Positions 1 to 8,404 of a DNA stretch of 64,000 nucleotides are shown in pieces. The position numbers and the translations under genes were made by a program. The notes beneath the pieces were generated by a model. That model searched no databases. It worked only from the letters and a program-made list of their open reading frames with translations, and was not told where the DNA came from. Within the stretch, counting starts at the first letter, position 1; every line of letters begins with the position of its first letter. Source of the DNA: CAWDPQ01 sp049642465 (GTDB lineage Bacteria > Acidobacteriota > Vicinamibacteria > Vicinamibacterales > 2-12-FULL-66-21); the NCBI GenBank assembly GCA_049642465.1, contig JBAROV010000175.1, positions 1 to 64,000 on the forward strand. Direction: 5' to 3'.

Positions 1-5
1 TCCGA

Positions 6-24
6 CGCCGGCCGAAGGCCGGCG
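6..24. repeat. GC-rich hairpin
   Basis: Eight-base perfect arms (CGCCGGCC / GGCCGGCG) around a GAA loop. It lies downstream of the minus-strand MFS gene and could end its transcript, but no T-run follows, so a REP-like hairpin is equally likely. Confidence 0.5.
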
Positions 25-47
25 CACCGTCACCGGCAGCCGTTCTC

Positions 48-201
48 TCCTCCTGATCTCCTAATCTCCTATCGTTCTTCGTGGCCTTCGAGTCTTCGTG
101 CTCTTCGTGCTCTTCGTGCAACTCACGCCGTCGGCACGTGCTCCCGCCGTCGTCGTGTTCGTCGTGTCGTCGTGTCGTCGTGCAAACGCCGTCGGCACGT
201 G
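48..201. repeat. Compound simple-repeat tract (CTCCT, TTCGTG, CGTCGTG)
   Basis: This gene-free start of the window holds a CTCCTGATCTCCT array (about 50-72), TTCGTG units (about 76-119) and CGTCGTG units (about 148-183). A 16-bp direct repeat, ACGCCGTCGGCACGTG, occurs at 125-140 and 186-201. The CTCCT and TTCGTG families both recur elsewhere in the window. No gene is supported here. Confidence 0.7.
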
Positions 202-207
202 AACCGT

Positions 208-1482
208 TCACGCCGCGCGCGCGGCAGCAACAGCCGGCCGTTCGAGCGGTGTATGCGAGTCCAGAAACAGCCAGCAAACGGCCCCAACCAGATAGATCGC
301 CGCCGAAATGTAAAACGTCAGCGTCCATCCGCCGGTCCACGCCAGGAGATAACCGACAACGAGCACAGACGAGGCGCCGGCGATGCTGCCCATCATGTTC
401 ATCGCACCCGAGACGGTACCGGAGTAGCGACCGCCCACATCCATCGTGCCGGCCCAGGCCGCCGGCATGACGAAATCATTGAAGAATCCAGCGAAGCCCA
501 GCACGACCATCCCGCGGACGGGATCGGCGACGGTCGTAAACAGAAAGACGCAGGCGGAGGCCCCGAGGAAGCCAGCGACGGCGACGATGCGCCTGGCTCG
601 AGCCACGCTCCCAATCCGCCGCGAAATGCGCGGAATAAGCGTCGCTGAAACCACGCAACCGGCGCCGCCCAACAACAGCGGCAGTCCTGAGAGCAGCGCT
701 CCCATTTGCATGCTGGCGCCGCGTCCGTGCAGATACGTCGGGAGCCAGTTGACGTAGAACCACCAGCCGTAGGCCAGGCACATGTACTGAATCGACAAGA
801 GCCACACGGCAGGCGACGAAAAAATCACCCGCCATGGCACGCCGGTATGTGCGATTGCCGTTTCCGCGCGGGGCGGAAGCAGCGCAAGTTCTGCTTGATT
901 CACTCGCGGGTGCTCGGCCGGGGCATCTCGGTACCATCGATAGAACGCAATGGCCCAGATCACGCCGATCAAGCCGCAGACTTCGAACGTCCTCCTCCAG
1001 CCAATCCGGGTCATCAGGAACGCGATGAGGAGCGGCGTAAACGCCCCGCTCACGCGGGTCGCAAGCCATACGGTGGCCTGCGCGCGCTCGCGTTCCTTCA
1101 CCGGCAGCCACGTCGTCAGCACGCGCGTCAGATTCGGGAAGGCACCCGCCTCACCGGCGCCGAACAGCGCGCGAATCGTGACGAGAGACGCGGCGTTCCA
1201 CGCCCATCCGGTTGCGGCTGTAAACACCGACCACCAGAGGACGATGCGCATGAGGACACGGCGGGGACCGATCCGATCGCCGAGCCATCCGCCTGGAATC
1301 TCGAAAATCGCGTAAGCCCATCCGAAAACCGCCAGCGCCCAGGCCATCTGGGTACTCGACAACCCGAGATCCTTGCTGATCGAAGGCGCGGCGACGGCAA
1401 TCGAGACCCGATCGATGTAGGTGATCACGGCGAGCGTGACGGCGAAAGCCGTTACGACATGCCGGGCGCGAGTCGGATTCAT
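208..1482 (-). CDS. MFS transporter, ACS-like (sugar-acid importer)
   Basis: A 424-residue inner-membrane permease of the major facilitator superfamily with about twelve hydrophobic segments. The loop 2-3 signature GGWLGDRIGPR is at residues 64-74, and the N-terminal YIDR region resembles the anion:cation symporter subfamily that takes up hexuronates, galactonate and similar acids. The ATG at 1482 was chosen because it begins just before the first helix; the longer frame reads through the promoter region. It is divergent from a GntR regulator, and an operator-like palindrome sits 29 bp upstream. The nearby dehydratase, SDR and FAH genes suggest that it imports an aldonate or deoxyaldonate. 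The family call is firm; the substrate is inferred. Confidence 0.88.
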   Translation of the reverse strand: MNPTRARHVVTAFAVTLAVITYIDRVSIAVAAPSISKDLGLSSTQMAWALAVFGWAYAIFEIPGGWLGDRIGPRRVLMRIVLWWSVFTAATGWAWNAASLVTIRALFGAGEAGAFPNLTRVLTTWLPVKERERAQATVWLATRVSGAFTPLLIAFLMTRIGWRRTFEVCGLIGVIWAIAFYRWYRDAPAEHPRVNQAELALLPPRAETAIAHTGVPWRVIFSSPAVWLLSIQYMCLAYGWWFYVNWLPTYLHGRGASMQMGALLSGLPLLLGGAGCVVSATLIPRISRRIGSVARARRIVAVAGFLGASACVFLFTTVADPVRGMVVLGFAGFFNDFVMPAAWAGTMDVGGRYSGTVSGAMNMMGSIAGASSVLVVGYLLAWTGGWTLTFYISAAIYLVGAVCWLFLDSHTPLERPAVAAARAA

Positions 1483-1510
1483 CGCGCGCGAGTATACCGT
1501 CAAACAAAAC

Positions 1511-1520
1511 CTGCATGCAG
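1511..1520. promoter_or_regulatory. Operator-like palindrome CTGCATGCAG (site A)
   Basis: A perfect 10-bp palindrome in the divergent MFS/GntR promoter region. On the minus strand a TATACT (1491-1496) could be the -10 box of the MFS gene, and this site then falls where the -35 box should be, as expected for a repressor operator. The core TGCATGCA recurs at 1597-1604 and 44866-44873. The link to the adjacent GntR protein is inferred. Confidence 0.5.
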
Positions 1521-1595
1521 AAACCGCGCATCCGTTGCTGTCGGCTGTACGCTCGGCAGCTGTTTCGAGATTTTTCCATCGGTAGCTCCGCAAGA

Positions 1596-1605
1596 TTGCA
1601 TGCAG
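1596..1605. promoter_or_regulatory. Operator-like palindrome TTGCATGCAG (site B)
   Basis: This site lies 38 bp upstream of the GntR start codon and 85 bp (centre to centre) from site A. Its 13-bp context AGATTGCATGCAG (1593-1605) is identical to 44862-44874 upstream of the TonB receptor. Probably an autoregulatory site. Confidence 0.5.
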
Positions 1606-1642
1606 GCGGCGGAGGTGTTAGGCTTCGCGACTGGATCGCCGC

Positions 1643-2395
1643 GTGCCTTCCCGTCCTAACCGACTTGAATCGCAGACCCTTCGGGCGCTGCTGCAGATGC
1701 GTGAACTCTTGCTGCGCGGCGCCTTTCGGCCCGGCGAACGCCTGCGTGAAATTCCCCTCGCCACGATGCTCAAGGTGTCGCGCACGCCGCTTCGTCTGGT
1801 GCTCGATCGACTGGAGCAGGAAGGACTCTTGACCGCGCGTCCCACCGGCGGTTTTGTCACCACGGAGTTCTCCGTCCGCGACATTCACGACGCCATCGAA
1901 GCGCGTGGCGTGCTGGAGGGTGCCGCGGCCCGGCTCGCCGCCGAACGGCTGGAACGGGCCGACGAACTGGAGCCGCTGCACCGCTGTATCGCGCGCATCG
2001 ACAGATTACTTCAGCGCTGGGCTTCCGGTACCGATTCGCTGGCGCGCTACATCACGTTGAACGAAGAGTTCCACGACCTGGTGGTCAGCCTGGCCAAAAG
2101 TCCCCCCTTGCGCCGCTCGATTGAACGCGCGAATGCGTTTCCCTTTGCGGCTCCAAATGCGTTCATCCTCGCGCATGCACAACGGAAGGAGGGGCGCGAA
2201 GTCGTCACCATCTCGCAGATGCACCATCGCGCGATTGTCGATGCGATTGGCAACCGCGAGGCCACGCGCGCGGAAGCCCTCGCGCGAGAACACTCCCGGT
2301 TGGCCCGCACCAGCCTCGAGATGGCGGTTCGCGACAAGCGACTCCTGACGCGAGTGCCGGGCGCTTCACTGATTCGGTTTCCGGAGGCCATATGA
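1643..2395 (+). CDS. GntR-family transcriptional regulator (FadR type, FCD domain)
   Basis: A 250-residue regulator. A winged helix-turn-helix covers roughly residues 10-75, with SRTPLR in the recognition region. An all-helical FCD effector domain follows (about 80-230). Asn140 and His144 (NEEFH), His194/His195 (QMHH) and His217 (REHS) fit the metal-binding positions of FCD domains, which often sense organic acids. The start is GTG at 1643; a GGAGGTG lies about 26 nt upstream, so translation could also begin later. It is divergent from the MFS importer and overlaps the next gene by ATGA. It probably controls the sugar-acid operon through the TGCATGCA sites, with the imported acid or a keto-acid intermediate as inducer (inferred). 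Confidence 0.9.
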   Translation: MPSRPNRLESQTLRALLQMRELLLRGAFRPGERLREIPLATMLKVSRTPLRLVLDRLEQEGLLTARPTGGFVTTEFSVRDIHDAIEARGVLEGAAARLAAERLERADELEPLHRCIARIDRLLQRWASGTDSLARYITLNEEFHDLVVSLAKSPPLRRSIERANAFPFAAPNAFILAHAQRKEGREVVTISQMHHRAIVDAIGNREATRAEALAREHSRLARTSLEMAVRDKRLLTRVPGASLIRFPEAI

Positions 2396-3510
2396 CTGTC
2401 AAAGTGCCAAGGTGCTTGCCCGCCGGAGCGCGAAGCGCGAAGGTGGGCCAGGGTGCCAAGGTGCCAGGGTGCTCGCGCATCACGGTTGCGTGCGGACTGC
2501 TGGCTGTTGGTTTGGCGGGCACCCTCGTCGGATCGCAACGCACCGCCACGAACATGACAACGGCGGCCAACCGTTTTCTCGAGGCGCTTACCCCCGACCA
2601 GCGGCAACTGGCGAAGCTGCCTCTCGACTCGGAGGACCTCACCCGCTGGCACTACGTGCCAACGAATCAGTTCCCGCGCAAGGGACTCGCGATCAAAGAC
2701 ATGAACGAGTCGCAGCGAAAGCTCGCGCACGATCTGTTGCGAACCGGTTTGAGTCAGCGCGGATATACCACCGCGACCGAGATCATGGAGCTGGAAACCG
2801 TGCTGAAAGCGATCGAGAGCGCAGGCGGCGGGCGCGGCGGGATGAACCGGGACCCCGAGCTGTACTTCTTCACGATCTTCGGCAACCCATCCCCGAAAGA
2901 GCCCTGGGGCTGGCGAGTGAACGGCCACCATCTGGCCGTCTACTTCGTGGTCGGGAACTCGACCACCGTCGCCAGCGCACCGGCGTTTTTCGGGAGTAAT
3001 CCGGCCGAAGTGCGCGACGGACCCAAGAAGGGCCTGCGCGTTCAGGCCATGGAGCAGGATGCCGGGCGCGCGCTCGTCAACGCGCTCGACGAGACGCAGC
3101 GGAAGACCGGCATCATCGAGACAACAGCCCCCAACGACATCCTGACGACGACCGTCGCGAAAGCGGATCCGCTCTCGCCGCTTGGCGTTACCGCATCGTC
3201 GATGACGCGTCAGCAGCGGGATCTGTTGATGAAGTTGATTGAGGTCTACACCTCGCAGATGACCGAGGACCTCGCCACGGAACGGCTCGCGCAGATTCGG
3301 AAAGCCGGAATCGACAAGATTGGTTTCGCCTGGGCCGGTCCGGTTGAACCGGGCCAGAAACACTATTACCGTGTGCAAGGGCCGACGTTTCTCATCGAGT
3401 TCGACAACACGCAGAACAACGGCAACCATATCCATTCGGTGTGGCGCGACTTCGCAGGGGATTACGGCCGCGATTTGCTGCGCGAGCACCTGTCGACCGT
3501 CAAGCATTAG
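2392..3510 (+). CDS. DUF3500 family exported protein
   Basis: A 372-residue protein matching the DUF3500 family by its WGWRVNGHHL segment and the near-C-terminal NGNHIHSVWRDF motif. The biochemical role of the family is unknown. A hydrophobic secretion-like segment (TVACGLLAVGLAGTLV) starts only near residue 32, because residues 3-27 are encoded by a dispersed GC-rich repeat (2401-2475). The ATG at 2392 overlaps the GntR stop (ATGA). An in-frame GTG near residue 24 would give a conventional short signal peptide and is a real alternative start. It lies first in the catabolic operon, before the Gfo/Idh gene 10 bp downstream. Confidence 0.75.
   Translation: MTVKVPRCLPAGARSAKVGQGAKVPGCSRITVACGLLAVGLAGTLVGSQRTATNMTTAANRFLEALTPDQRQLAKLPLDSEDLTRWHYVPTNQFPRKGLAIKDMNESQRKLAHDLLRTGLSQRGYTTATEIMELETVLKAIESAGGGRGGMNRDPELYFFTIFGNPSPKEPWGWRVNGHHLAVYFVVGNSTTVASAPAFFGSNPAEVRDGPKKGLRVQAMEQDAGRALVNALDETQRKTGIIETTAPNDILTTTVAKADPLSPLGVTASSMTRQQRDLLMKLIEVYTSQMTEDLATERLAQIRKAGIDKIGFAWAGPVEPGQKHYYRVQGPTFLIEFDNTQNNGNHIHSVWRDFAGDYGRDLLREHLSTVKH
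2401..2475. repeat. REP-like GC-rich repeat inside a coding start
   Basis: The unit runs GTGCCAAGGTGCTTGCCCGC, then GGAGCGCGAAGCGCGAAGG, then TGGGCCAGGGTGCC. Its flanks (CTTGCCCGCC and GGTGGGCCAgg) form an imperfect hairpin around a GCGCGAAGCGCG core. Three more units occur at 63691-63880, also immediately after a start codon. Confidence 0.75.
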
Positions 3511-3520
3511 GAGAACGACC

Positions 3521-4840
3521 ATGGTCAATCGACGTGAATTCCTGCAGGTGACCGTCGCTGCCGCGGTGGCGTCGCGCTCCTCCTCGCTCGGCGCGGCGCA
3601 GGGAGCGAACGACCGGATACGGGTCGGCATCATCGGATGCGGCAATCGGGGCAACCAGGTCGCAACAGATTGGATGAAGCACAAAGACACCATCTTCACC
3701 GCCGCGTGCGATGTCGCGCGGGATCGACTGGAAAAGACGGCAGGAAGTCTGGGCGGGACGCAGGGCAACAAACTCGATCAGTACGAAGACTATCGAAAGA
3801 TCCTCGAGCGGAAAGACATCGACGCCGTGCTGATCGCCACGCCCGATCACTGGCACAGCCCGATGACGCTCGACGCGCTCGCGGCCGGCAAGGACATCTA
3901 TGTGGAAAAGCCGGTCTCGAACGAAATCGAGCCGGCGATGCGGATGCTCGATGCGGCACGCAAGTCCAACCGCATCATCCAGGTAGGCCTCCAGCAACGA
4001 AGCTGGCATCATTTCCAGGAAGCCGCCAAGCTTTTCCAGGAGAATTACATCGGCACATCGATCAATCACTGTCAGATGTGTCCACCCGGAGGCGGCGGAT
4101 TTGGCGGCGGTCGAGGTCAGCAGCCGCAAACAGCGCAGGCGCCGCCCGAAGGGTTCAACTGGGAGATGTTCCAGGGACCAGCCAAACGCAAGCCGTTCAA
4201 CCCTGCTCGACGGAACTGGCGAGGCTGGTACGACTACGGTGGCGGCAACCTCACGGATTGGGGCGTGCACCTCACCGACATCATGAGCTGGTTCATGCGC
4301 CTCGACGGTAAGCCGCCGCTGCTCACCAGTGCTTCCGCGCAATACGTACGGATCCCGCGTGATCCCGAGCGTGTGCCGGATACTTACGCGGTGACCTGGC
4401 AGTACGAAAACTTCGTGGCGACGCTCTCGAACGCGATGGTCCCGAGCCTCGAGAACCAGCAGGAACTGTACGGGAATTACTTCTTTGGCGATCGCGGTGT
4501 CCTGATCGTCAACAGGGTCGGTTACGAGGTTCGGCCGTATCGGTCAACCGGAGGTGGTCGTGGAAGAGGACAGGCGCCCAATGCGCCGCCTCCACCGCCA
4601 CCAATTGAGGCGAAGAAGTTCCGGGACCCGTCCGGCATGTCCGAGGTTGCCGAGTCCTCATTTGGATCGGCCACGCATCGTCACGTGCGCAACTTCCTCG
4701 ACTCCGTGCGGTCGCGGCAAAAGCCCGTCTGCGATCTCGAAACTGGGTTCAACTCGACGCTCCCGTGCCTCCTCGCGATTGTTTCGGTGAAGCAGGGGCA
4801 GGCAGTGAAGTGGGACGGCCGCACCGCTCGCACGACGTAA
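3521..4840 (+). CDS. Gfo/Idh/MocA family oxidoreductase, Tat-exported
   Basis: A 439-residue NAD(P)-dependent sugar oxidoreductase. A twin-arginine signal (NRREFL, residues 3-8) precedes the Rossmann fold with GIIGCGNRG at 36-44. The family signature EKP is intact at 129-131, with Lys130 the expected catalytic residue. The C-terminal half is the alpha/beta sheet domain. Two low-complexity inserts (GGGFGGGRG and a GRGRGQAPNAP/proline run) interrupt it. ATG 3521 has AGGAG 8 bp upstream; a longer frame exists but runs through the previous gene. Export via Tat implies folding with bound cofactor and action in the periplasm, probably oxidising a sugar or sugar derivative before uptake. Substrate unknown. 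Confidence 0.88.
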   Translation: MVNRREFLQVTVAAAVASRSSSLGAAQGANDRIRVGIIGCGNRGNQVATDWMKHKDTIFTAACDVARDRLEKTAGSLGGTQGNKLDQYEDYRKILERKDIDAVLIATPDHWHSPMTLDALAAGKDIYVEKPVSNEIEPAMRMLDAARKSNRIIQVGLQQRSWHHFQEAAKLFQENYIGTSINHCQMCPPGGGGFGGGRGQQPQTAQAPPEGFNWEMFQGPAKRKPFNPARRNWRGWYDYGGGNLTDWGVHLTDIMSWFMRLDGKPPLLTSASAQYVRIPRDPERVPDTYAVTWQYENFVATLSNAMVPSLENQQELYGNYFFGDRGVLIVNRVGYEVRPYRSTGGGRGRGQAPNAPPPPPPIEAKKFRDPSGMSEVAESSFGSATHRHVRNFLDSVRSRQKPVCDLETGFNSTLPCLLAIVSVKQGQAVKWDGRTARTT

Positions 4841-4987
4841 CAAGGGAAAAGGGAAAGCGCCTGCGGCCCGGGCGAGGCGCTGGAGGGAAGCCCGGCGGAG
4901 CCGGGCCGCCGAGCGAGAGCGAGCGGGGGTGGGGCCCCGCGAGCACTGAGAAATGCAGACGACCCCAAGAGTGTTGGGAGATCCCCG
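4841..4987. other. GC-rich spacer with hairpin
   Basis: No gene is seen in these 147 bp. A CCCGGC-GGA-GCCGGG hairpin is followed by GAGCGAGAGCGAGCG and a G-run ending in GGGGCCCC. It could attenuate read-through between the Gfo/Idh and dehydratase genes, but there is no T-tract. The last bases (GTTGGGAG) supply the ribosome-binding site of the next gene. Confidence 0.4.
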
Positions 4988-6727
4988 TTGCCTGGTGACA
5001 AGAAGCGAACCTATCGATCCGCGGAGTGGTTTGGCAAGCTCGACAAAGACGGATTCATCCACCGCAGCTGGATGCGAAATCAAGGACTGCCGGCCGATGT
5101 GTTCGACGGCCGGCCGGTCGTTGGCATCTGCAATACCTGGTCGGAGTTGACGCCGTGTAATGCCCACCTTCGAAGGATCGCCGATCACGTAAAGCGCGGC
5201 GTCTGGGAGGCGGGAGCGCTGCCGCTCGAGTTCCCGGTGATGTCCACCGGCGAATCGAACATGCGGCCGACGGCCATGCTGTTCCGAAACCTCGTCAGCA
5301 TGGATGTCGAAGAGTCCATCCGGGGCAACCCCATCGACGGTGTCGTGCTCCTCTGTGGGTGCGACAAGACAACGCCCTCGCTCATCATGGGCGCAGCCAG
5401 TTGCGACATCCCCGCCCTCGTGGTTTCGGGCGGCCCGATGCTCAACGGCAAATACTGCGGACAGGATATCGGCTCGGGCACGGACGTCTGGCGCTTCAGC
5501 GAAGAAGTCAAAGCGGGCCTCATTACGCTCGACCAGTTCATGGACGCCGAGGCCTGCATGTCGCGCTCCGCGGGACACTGCATGGTGATGGGCACGGCGT
5601 CGACGATGGCCTCGATGGTCGAAGCGCTGGGCCTGGGGTTTCCATACAACGCCACGCTGCCCGCCGTGGATTCGCGGCGCTACGCCATGGCGCATCTGGC
5701 CGGCCGTCGGATCGTCGAGATGATCAAGGACGATGTCAGGATTTCCAAGATTCTGACTCGCGAGGCGTTTGAAAACGCGATTCGCGTCAACGGCGCTGTC
5801 GGAGGGTCGACCAACGCCGTGATTCATCACCTCGCGATTGCGGGTCGCCTGGGCATTCCAGTCTCGCTCCAGGATTGGGACTGCCTGGGTCGCAACGTAC
5901 CGACGCTCGTCGATCTGAAGCCTTCTGGCCGCTTCCTGATGGAGGACTACCATTACGCGGGCGGGCTGCCCGCCGTCATCCGCACGCTCGGCGAAAGTAA
6001 TCCGTCGCTGATCCATCGCGATGCGATGACCGTGAACGGCAAGACGATCTGGGAGAATTGCCGCGAAGCGCCCATCTGGAACCGCGAGGTCATTCGCTCC
6101 TTCGATAAGCCACTCACCCCTCAGGGAGGCATTGCCGTCGTCCGCGGTAATCTGGCGCCGGACGGCGCCGTGTTGAAGCCATCCGCAGCCTCGCCGCATC
6201 TGCTCCGTCACCGCGGCCGCGCGGTGGTGTTCGAGGACATCGAGGATTACAAGGCGAGAATTGGGGATCCCGCATTGGCGATCGAACGCGACTCGGTGAT
6301 GGTTTTGAAGAACAGCGGCCCTGTCGGATATCCGGGGATGGCCGAGGTTGGCAACATGGGACTGCCGCCCGCACTACTCAAAGAGGGTGTGACGGACATG
6401 GTGCGGATTTCCGACGCGCGAATGAGTGGCACGGCGTACGGCACCGTGGTGCTTCACGTTTGCCCGGAGGCTGCCGTCGGAGGTCCGCTCGCACTCGTCA
6501 AGGACGGTGACATCATCGAACTTGACGTCGAAGCTCGCCGTCTTCAGATCGAGGTGAGTGAGGAGGAACTCGCCAGGCGCCGAGCGGCATGGAAACCGCC
6601 TGCGCCGGTGCCAAGCGGAGGCTACGTGCAGCTGTATGTGAAACACGTCCAGCAGGCCGACAAAGGCGCCGACCTCGATTTCCTCCTCGGCTGTCGCGGG
6701 CACGGCATTCCAAGAGATTCGCACTAG
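4988..6727 (+). CDS. IlvD/Edd family dehydratase (aldonate dehydratase)
   Basis: A 579-residue Fe-S dehydratase. Three cysteines match the [2Fe-2S] ligands of the family: Cys57 (LTPCNAH), Cys125 (GCDKTTP) and Cys198 (GHCMVMGTAS). GSTNAVIHH, SGPVGYPGMAE and SDARMSGTAYG complete the active-site signatures. The DARMSGTAYGTVVLHVCPEA segment looks more like sugar-acid dehydratases (arabinonate/xylonate/fuconate type) than IlvD proper. It would convert an aldonate to the 2-keto-3-deoxy acid in the cytoplasm. The start is TTG at 4988 with GGGAG seven bases upstream; no better ATG is present. The SDR gene follows after 10 bp. Context argues strongly against branched-chain amino-acid synthesis. Exact substrate (pentonate or 6-deoxyhexonate) is open. 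Confidence 0.88.
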   Translation: MPGDKKRTYRSAEWFGKLDKDGFIHRSWMRNQGLPADVFDGRPVVGICNTWSELTPCNAHLRRIADHVKRGVWEAGALPLEFPVMSTGESNMRPTAMLFRNLVSMDVEESIRGNPIDGVVLLCGCDKTTPSLIMGAASCDIPALVVSGGPMLNGKYCGQDIGSGTDVWRFSEEVKAGLITLDQFMDAEACMSRSAGHCMVMGTASTMASMVEALGLGFPYNATLPAVDSRRYAMAHLAGRRIVEMIKDDVRISKILTREAFENAIRVNGAVGGSTNAVIHHLAIAGRLGIPVSLQDWDCLGRNVPTLVDLKPSGRFLMEDYHYAGGLPAVIRTLGESNPSLIHRDAMTVNGKTIWENCREAPIWNREVIRSFDKPLTPQGGIAVVRGNLAPDGAVLKPSAASPHLLRHRGRAVVFEDIEDYKARIGDPALAIERDSVMVLKNSGPVGYPGMAEVGNMGLPPALLKEGVTDMVRISDARMSGTAYGTVVLHVCPEAAVGGPLALVKDGDIIELDVEARRLQIEVSEEELARRRAAWKPPAPVPSGGYVQLYVKHVQQADKGADLDFLLGCRGHGIPRDSH

Positions 6728-6737
6728 CACCTGCGGC

Positions 6738-7496
6738 ATGCCTGCCACGCAGTACGATCTGGCCGGGCGTCGTGCCGTTGTCACGGGCGGCGCACAGGGA
6801 TTCGGACGCGCAATTGCGGAACGATTCCTCGCCTCTGGCGCTCGAGTCTCACTGTGGGACGTCAACCCCGAGTTGACCGCTCAAACGGCTGGACAGCTGG
6901 GGGGGACGCCGAACGTCCACACCGCGTCCGTTGACGTGTCACAGCGGAACGAAGTCGATTCAGCCGCGAAAGCCACCGTTGACGCCCTCGGCGGAATCGA
7001 CATCCTCGTGGCCAACGCCGGGATCACCGGCCCCAACTTCACGACGTGGGAATATCCGCCGGAAGACTGGGTACGAGTCATCGAAGTCGATCTGCTGAGC
7101 GTGTTCTACTGCTGCCGGGCCGTCGTGCCGGTGATGCTGGCACAGAACTACGGTCGTATCGTCACGATTTCGTCCGTAGCGGGGAAGGAAGGCAATCCAA
7201 ACGCCTCCGCCTACAGCGCGGCAAAGGCGGGTATCATCGCGCTGACCAAGTCCCTTGGCAAAGAACTGGCTCGAGAGAACATCGCCGTCAATTGCATCAC
7301 CCCGGCGGCCGCGCGAACGCGCATCCTCGAGCAGATGTCGCAGACTCACGTAGACTGGATGCTGTCGAAGATCCCCCGCGGACGGTTTCTGGAGATCGAC
7401 GAGCTGGCCTCGCTTGCAACGTGGCTCGCGTCGGAAGAAAACTCGTTCTCGACGGGGGCGGTATTCGATCTGAGCGGGGGACGATCGACATACTGA
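6738..7496 (+). CDS. SDR oxidoreductase, probable 2-keto-3-deoxy-acid dehydrogenase
   Basis: A 252-residue classical short-chain dehydrogenase. The cofactor motif TGGAQGFG is at 16-23, NAG at 93-95, the catalytic serine near 145-146 and YSAAK at 159-163 (Tyr159, Lys163). Asp41 after strand 2 (SLWDVN) predicts NAD rather than NADP. Sitting between an IlvD/Edd dehydratase and an FAH hydrolase, it fits the dehydrogenase that oxidises the C4 hydroxyl of a 2-keto-3-deoxy acid to a 2,4-diketo acid in the diketo-hydrolase pathways for L-rhamnose, L-fucose or pentoses. The family is certain; the step is inferred from context. Confidence 0.88.
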   Translation: MPATQYDLAGRRAVVTGGAQGFGRAIAERFLASGARVSLWDVNPELTAQTAGQLGGTPNVHTASVDVSQRNEVDSAAKATVDALGGIDILVANAGITGPNFTTWEYPPEDWVRVIEVDLLSVFYCCRAVVPVMLAQNYGRIVTISSVAGKEGNPNASAYSAAKAGIIALTKSLGKELARENIAVNCITPAAARTRILEQMSQTHVDWMLSKIPRGRFLEIDELASLATWLASEENSFSTGAVFDLSGGRSTY

Positions 7497-7497
7497 A

Positions 7498-7538
7498 AGC
7501 TTCCAGCTCCCAGCTTCCAGCTTCCAGCTTCCAGCTCA
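7498..7538. repeat. CTTCCAG tandem repeat
   Basis: Heptads of AGCTTCC/AGCTCCC fill the 49-bp gap between the SDR and FAH genes, leaving almost no room for a Shine-Dalgarno sequence before the ATG at 7546. The same family, arranged as an inverted repeat, occurs at 40965-41039. Confidence 0.75.
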
Positions 7539-7545
7539 AAACTCT

Positions 7546-8391
7546 ATGAAACTTCTCAGATACGGTCAGGCCGGTCGCGAAAAACCGGGATTGCTCGATG
7601 CATCGGGCACCATCCGAGACTTGTCCGGTTTGATCCCCGATGTCACCGGTGAGGCACTCCTGCCAGATTCGCTCGCGCGATTACGCGCTGTGAAACCCGA
7701 GAGCCTCCCGTCCCTCGCCGGTTCCGTGCGGCTTGGGCCCTGCGTTACAGGCATTGGCAAGTTCATCTGCGTCGGCCTGAACTACTCCGATCACGCCGCC
7801 GAATCCGGTATGGCGGTCCCTGCGGAACCGATCATCTTCATGAAGGCGACGTCCTCTGTGAGCGGTCCCCACGACGACATCGTCATCCCGCGCGGATCGC
7901 AGAAGACTGATTGGGAAGTCGAGCTGGGGGTCGTCATCGGCACACGCGCGAAGTATGTCGAGGAGAAAGACGCGCTGTCGCACGTCGCCGGGTATTGCGT
8001 GATCAATGACCTGTCCGAGCGCGCCTATCAACTCGAGGGCACGGGTCAATGGGTGAAGGGCAAGAGCGCCGATACGTTCGGTCCGATTGGCCCGTGGCTC
8101 GTCACGACGGACGAGGTCCGTGACTGGCACGGTCTCGACATGTGGCTCGAGGTCGACGGTCACCGGTATCAAAACGGCAATACACGGACGATGGTGTTTG
8201 GCGTGCCGTTCCTGGTGAGTTATCTCAGCCGATTCATGACGCTGCACCCGGGTGACGTCATTTCCAGTGGCACTCCTCCCGGCGTCGGACACGGCCAGAA
8301 ACCACCTGTCTACCTGCGGGAAGGCAATATCGTGCGCTTGAGCGTTCAGGGTCTTGGCGAGCAGCGCCAGCGCGTGGTTCGCGACACGTAG
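7546..8391 (+). CDS. FAH-family hydrolase (probable 2,4-diketo-3-deoxy-acid hydrolase)
   Basis: A 281-residue fumarylacetoacetate hydrolase superfamily enzyme. Metal ligands are visible as Glu124 and Glu126 (WEVELG) and Asp155 (VINDLSER). His83 in NYSDHAAE, KGKSADTFGPIGP and SGTPPGVG are family signatures. It closely resembles proteins annotated as 2,4-diketo-3-deoxy-L-fuconate hydrolase. The reaction would hydrolytically cleave the diketo acid from the SDR step to pyruvate plus L-lactate (6-deoxyhexose route) or glycolate (pentose route). The GlcD-like oxidase gene starts 13 bp downstream, which suits either product. A generic acylpyruvase is the main alternative. Confidence 0.85.
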   Translation: MKLLRYGQAGREKPGLLDASGTIRDLSGLIPDVTGEALLPDSLARLRAVKPESLPSLAGSVRLGPCVTGIGKFICVGLNYSDHAAESGMAVPAEPIIFMKATSSVSGPHDDIVIPRGSQKTDWEVELGVVIGTRAKYVEEKDALSHVAGYCVINDLSERAYQLEGTGQWVKGKSADTFGPIGPWLVTTDEVRDWHGLDMWLEVDGHRYQNGNTRTMVFGVPFLVSYLSRFMTLHPGDVISSGTPPGVGHGQKPPVYLREGNIVRLSVQGLGEQRQRVVRDT

Positions 8392-8404
8392 AAGCTGAGC
8401 ATCG

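Noticed and set aside
706..715. TTGCATGCTG inside the MFS gene as an operator
   Set aside because: One arm is mismatched and it lies deep in a coding region.
4658..6211. Long minus-strand open frame opposite the dehydratase gene
   Set aside because: Shadow of high-GC codon structure; no family motifs, Arg/His-rich composition and complete overlap with a certain gene.
4988..6727. IlvD, dihydroxy-acid dehydratase for branched-chain amino acids
   Set aside because: No other ilv/leu gene is nearby, while SDR, FAH and GlcDF genes follow; motifs favour the sugar-acid branch.
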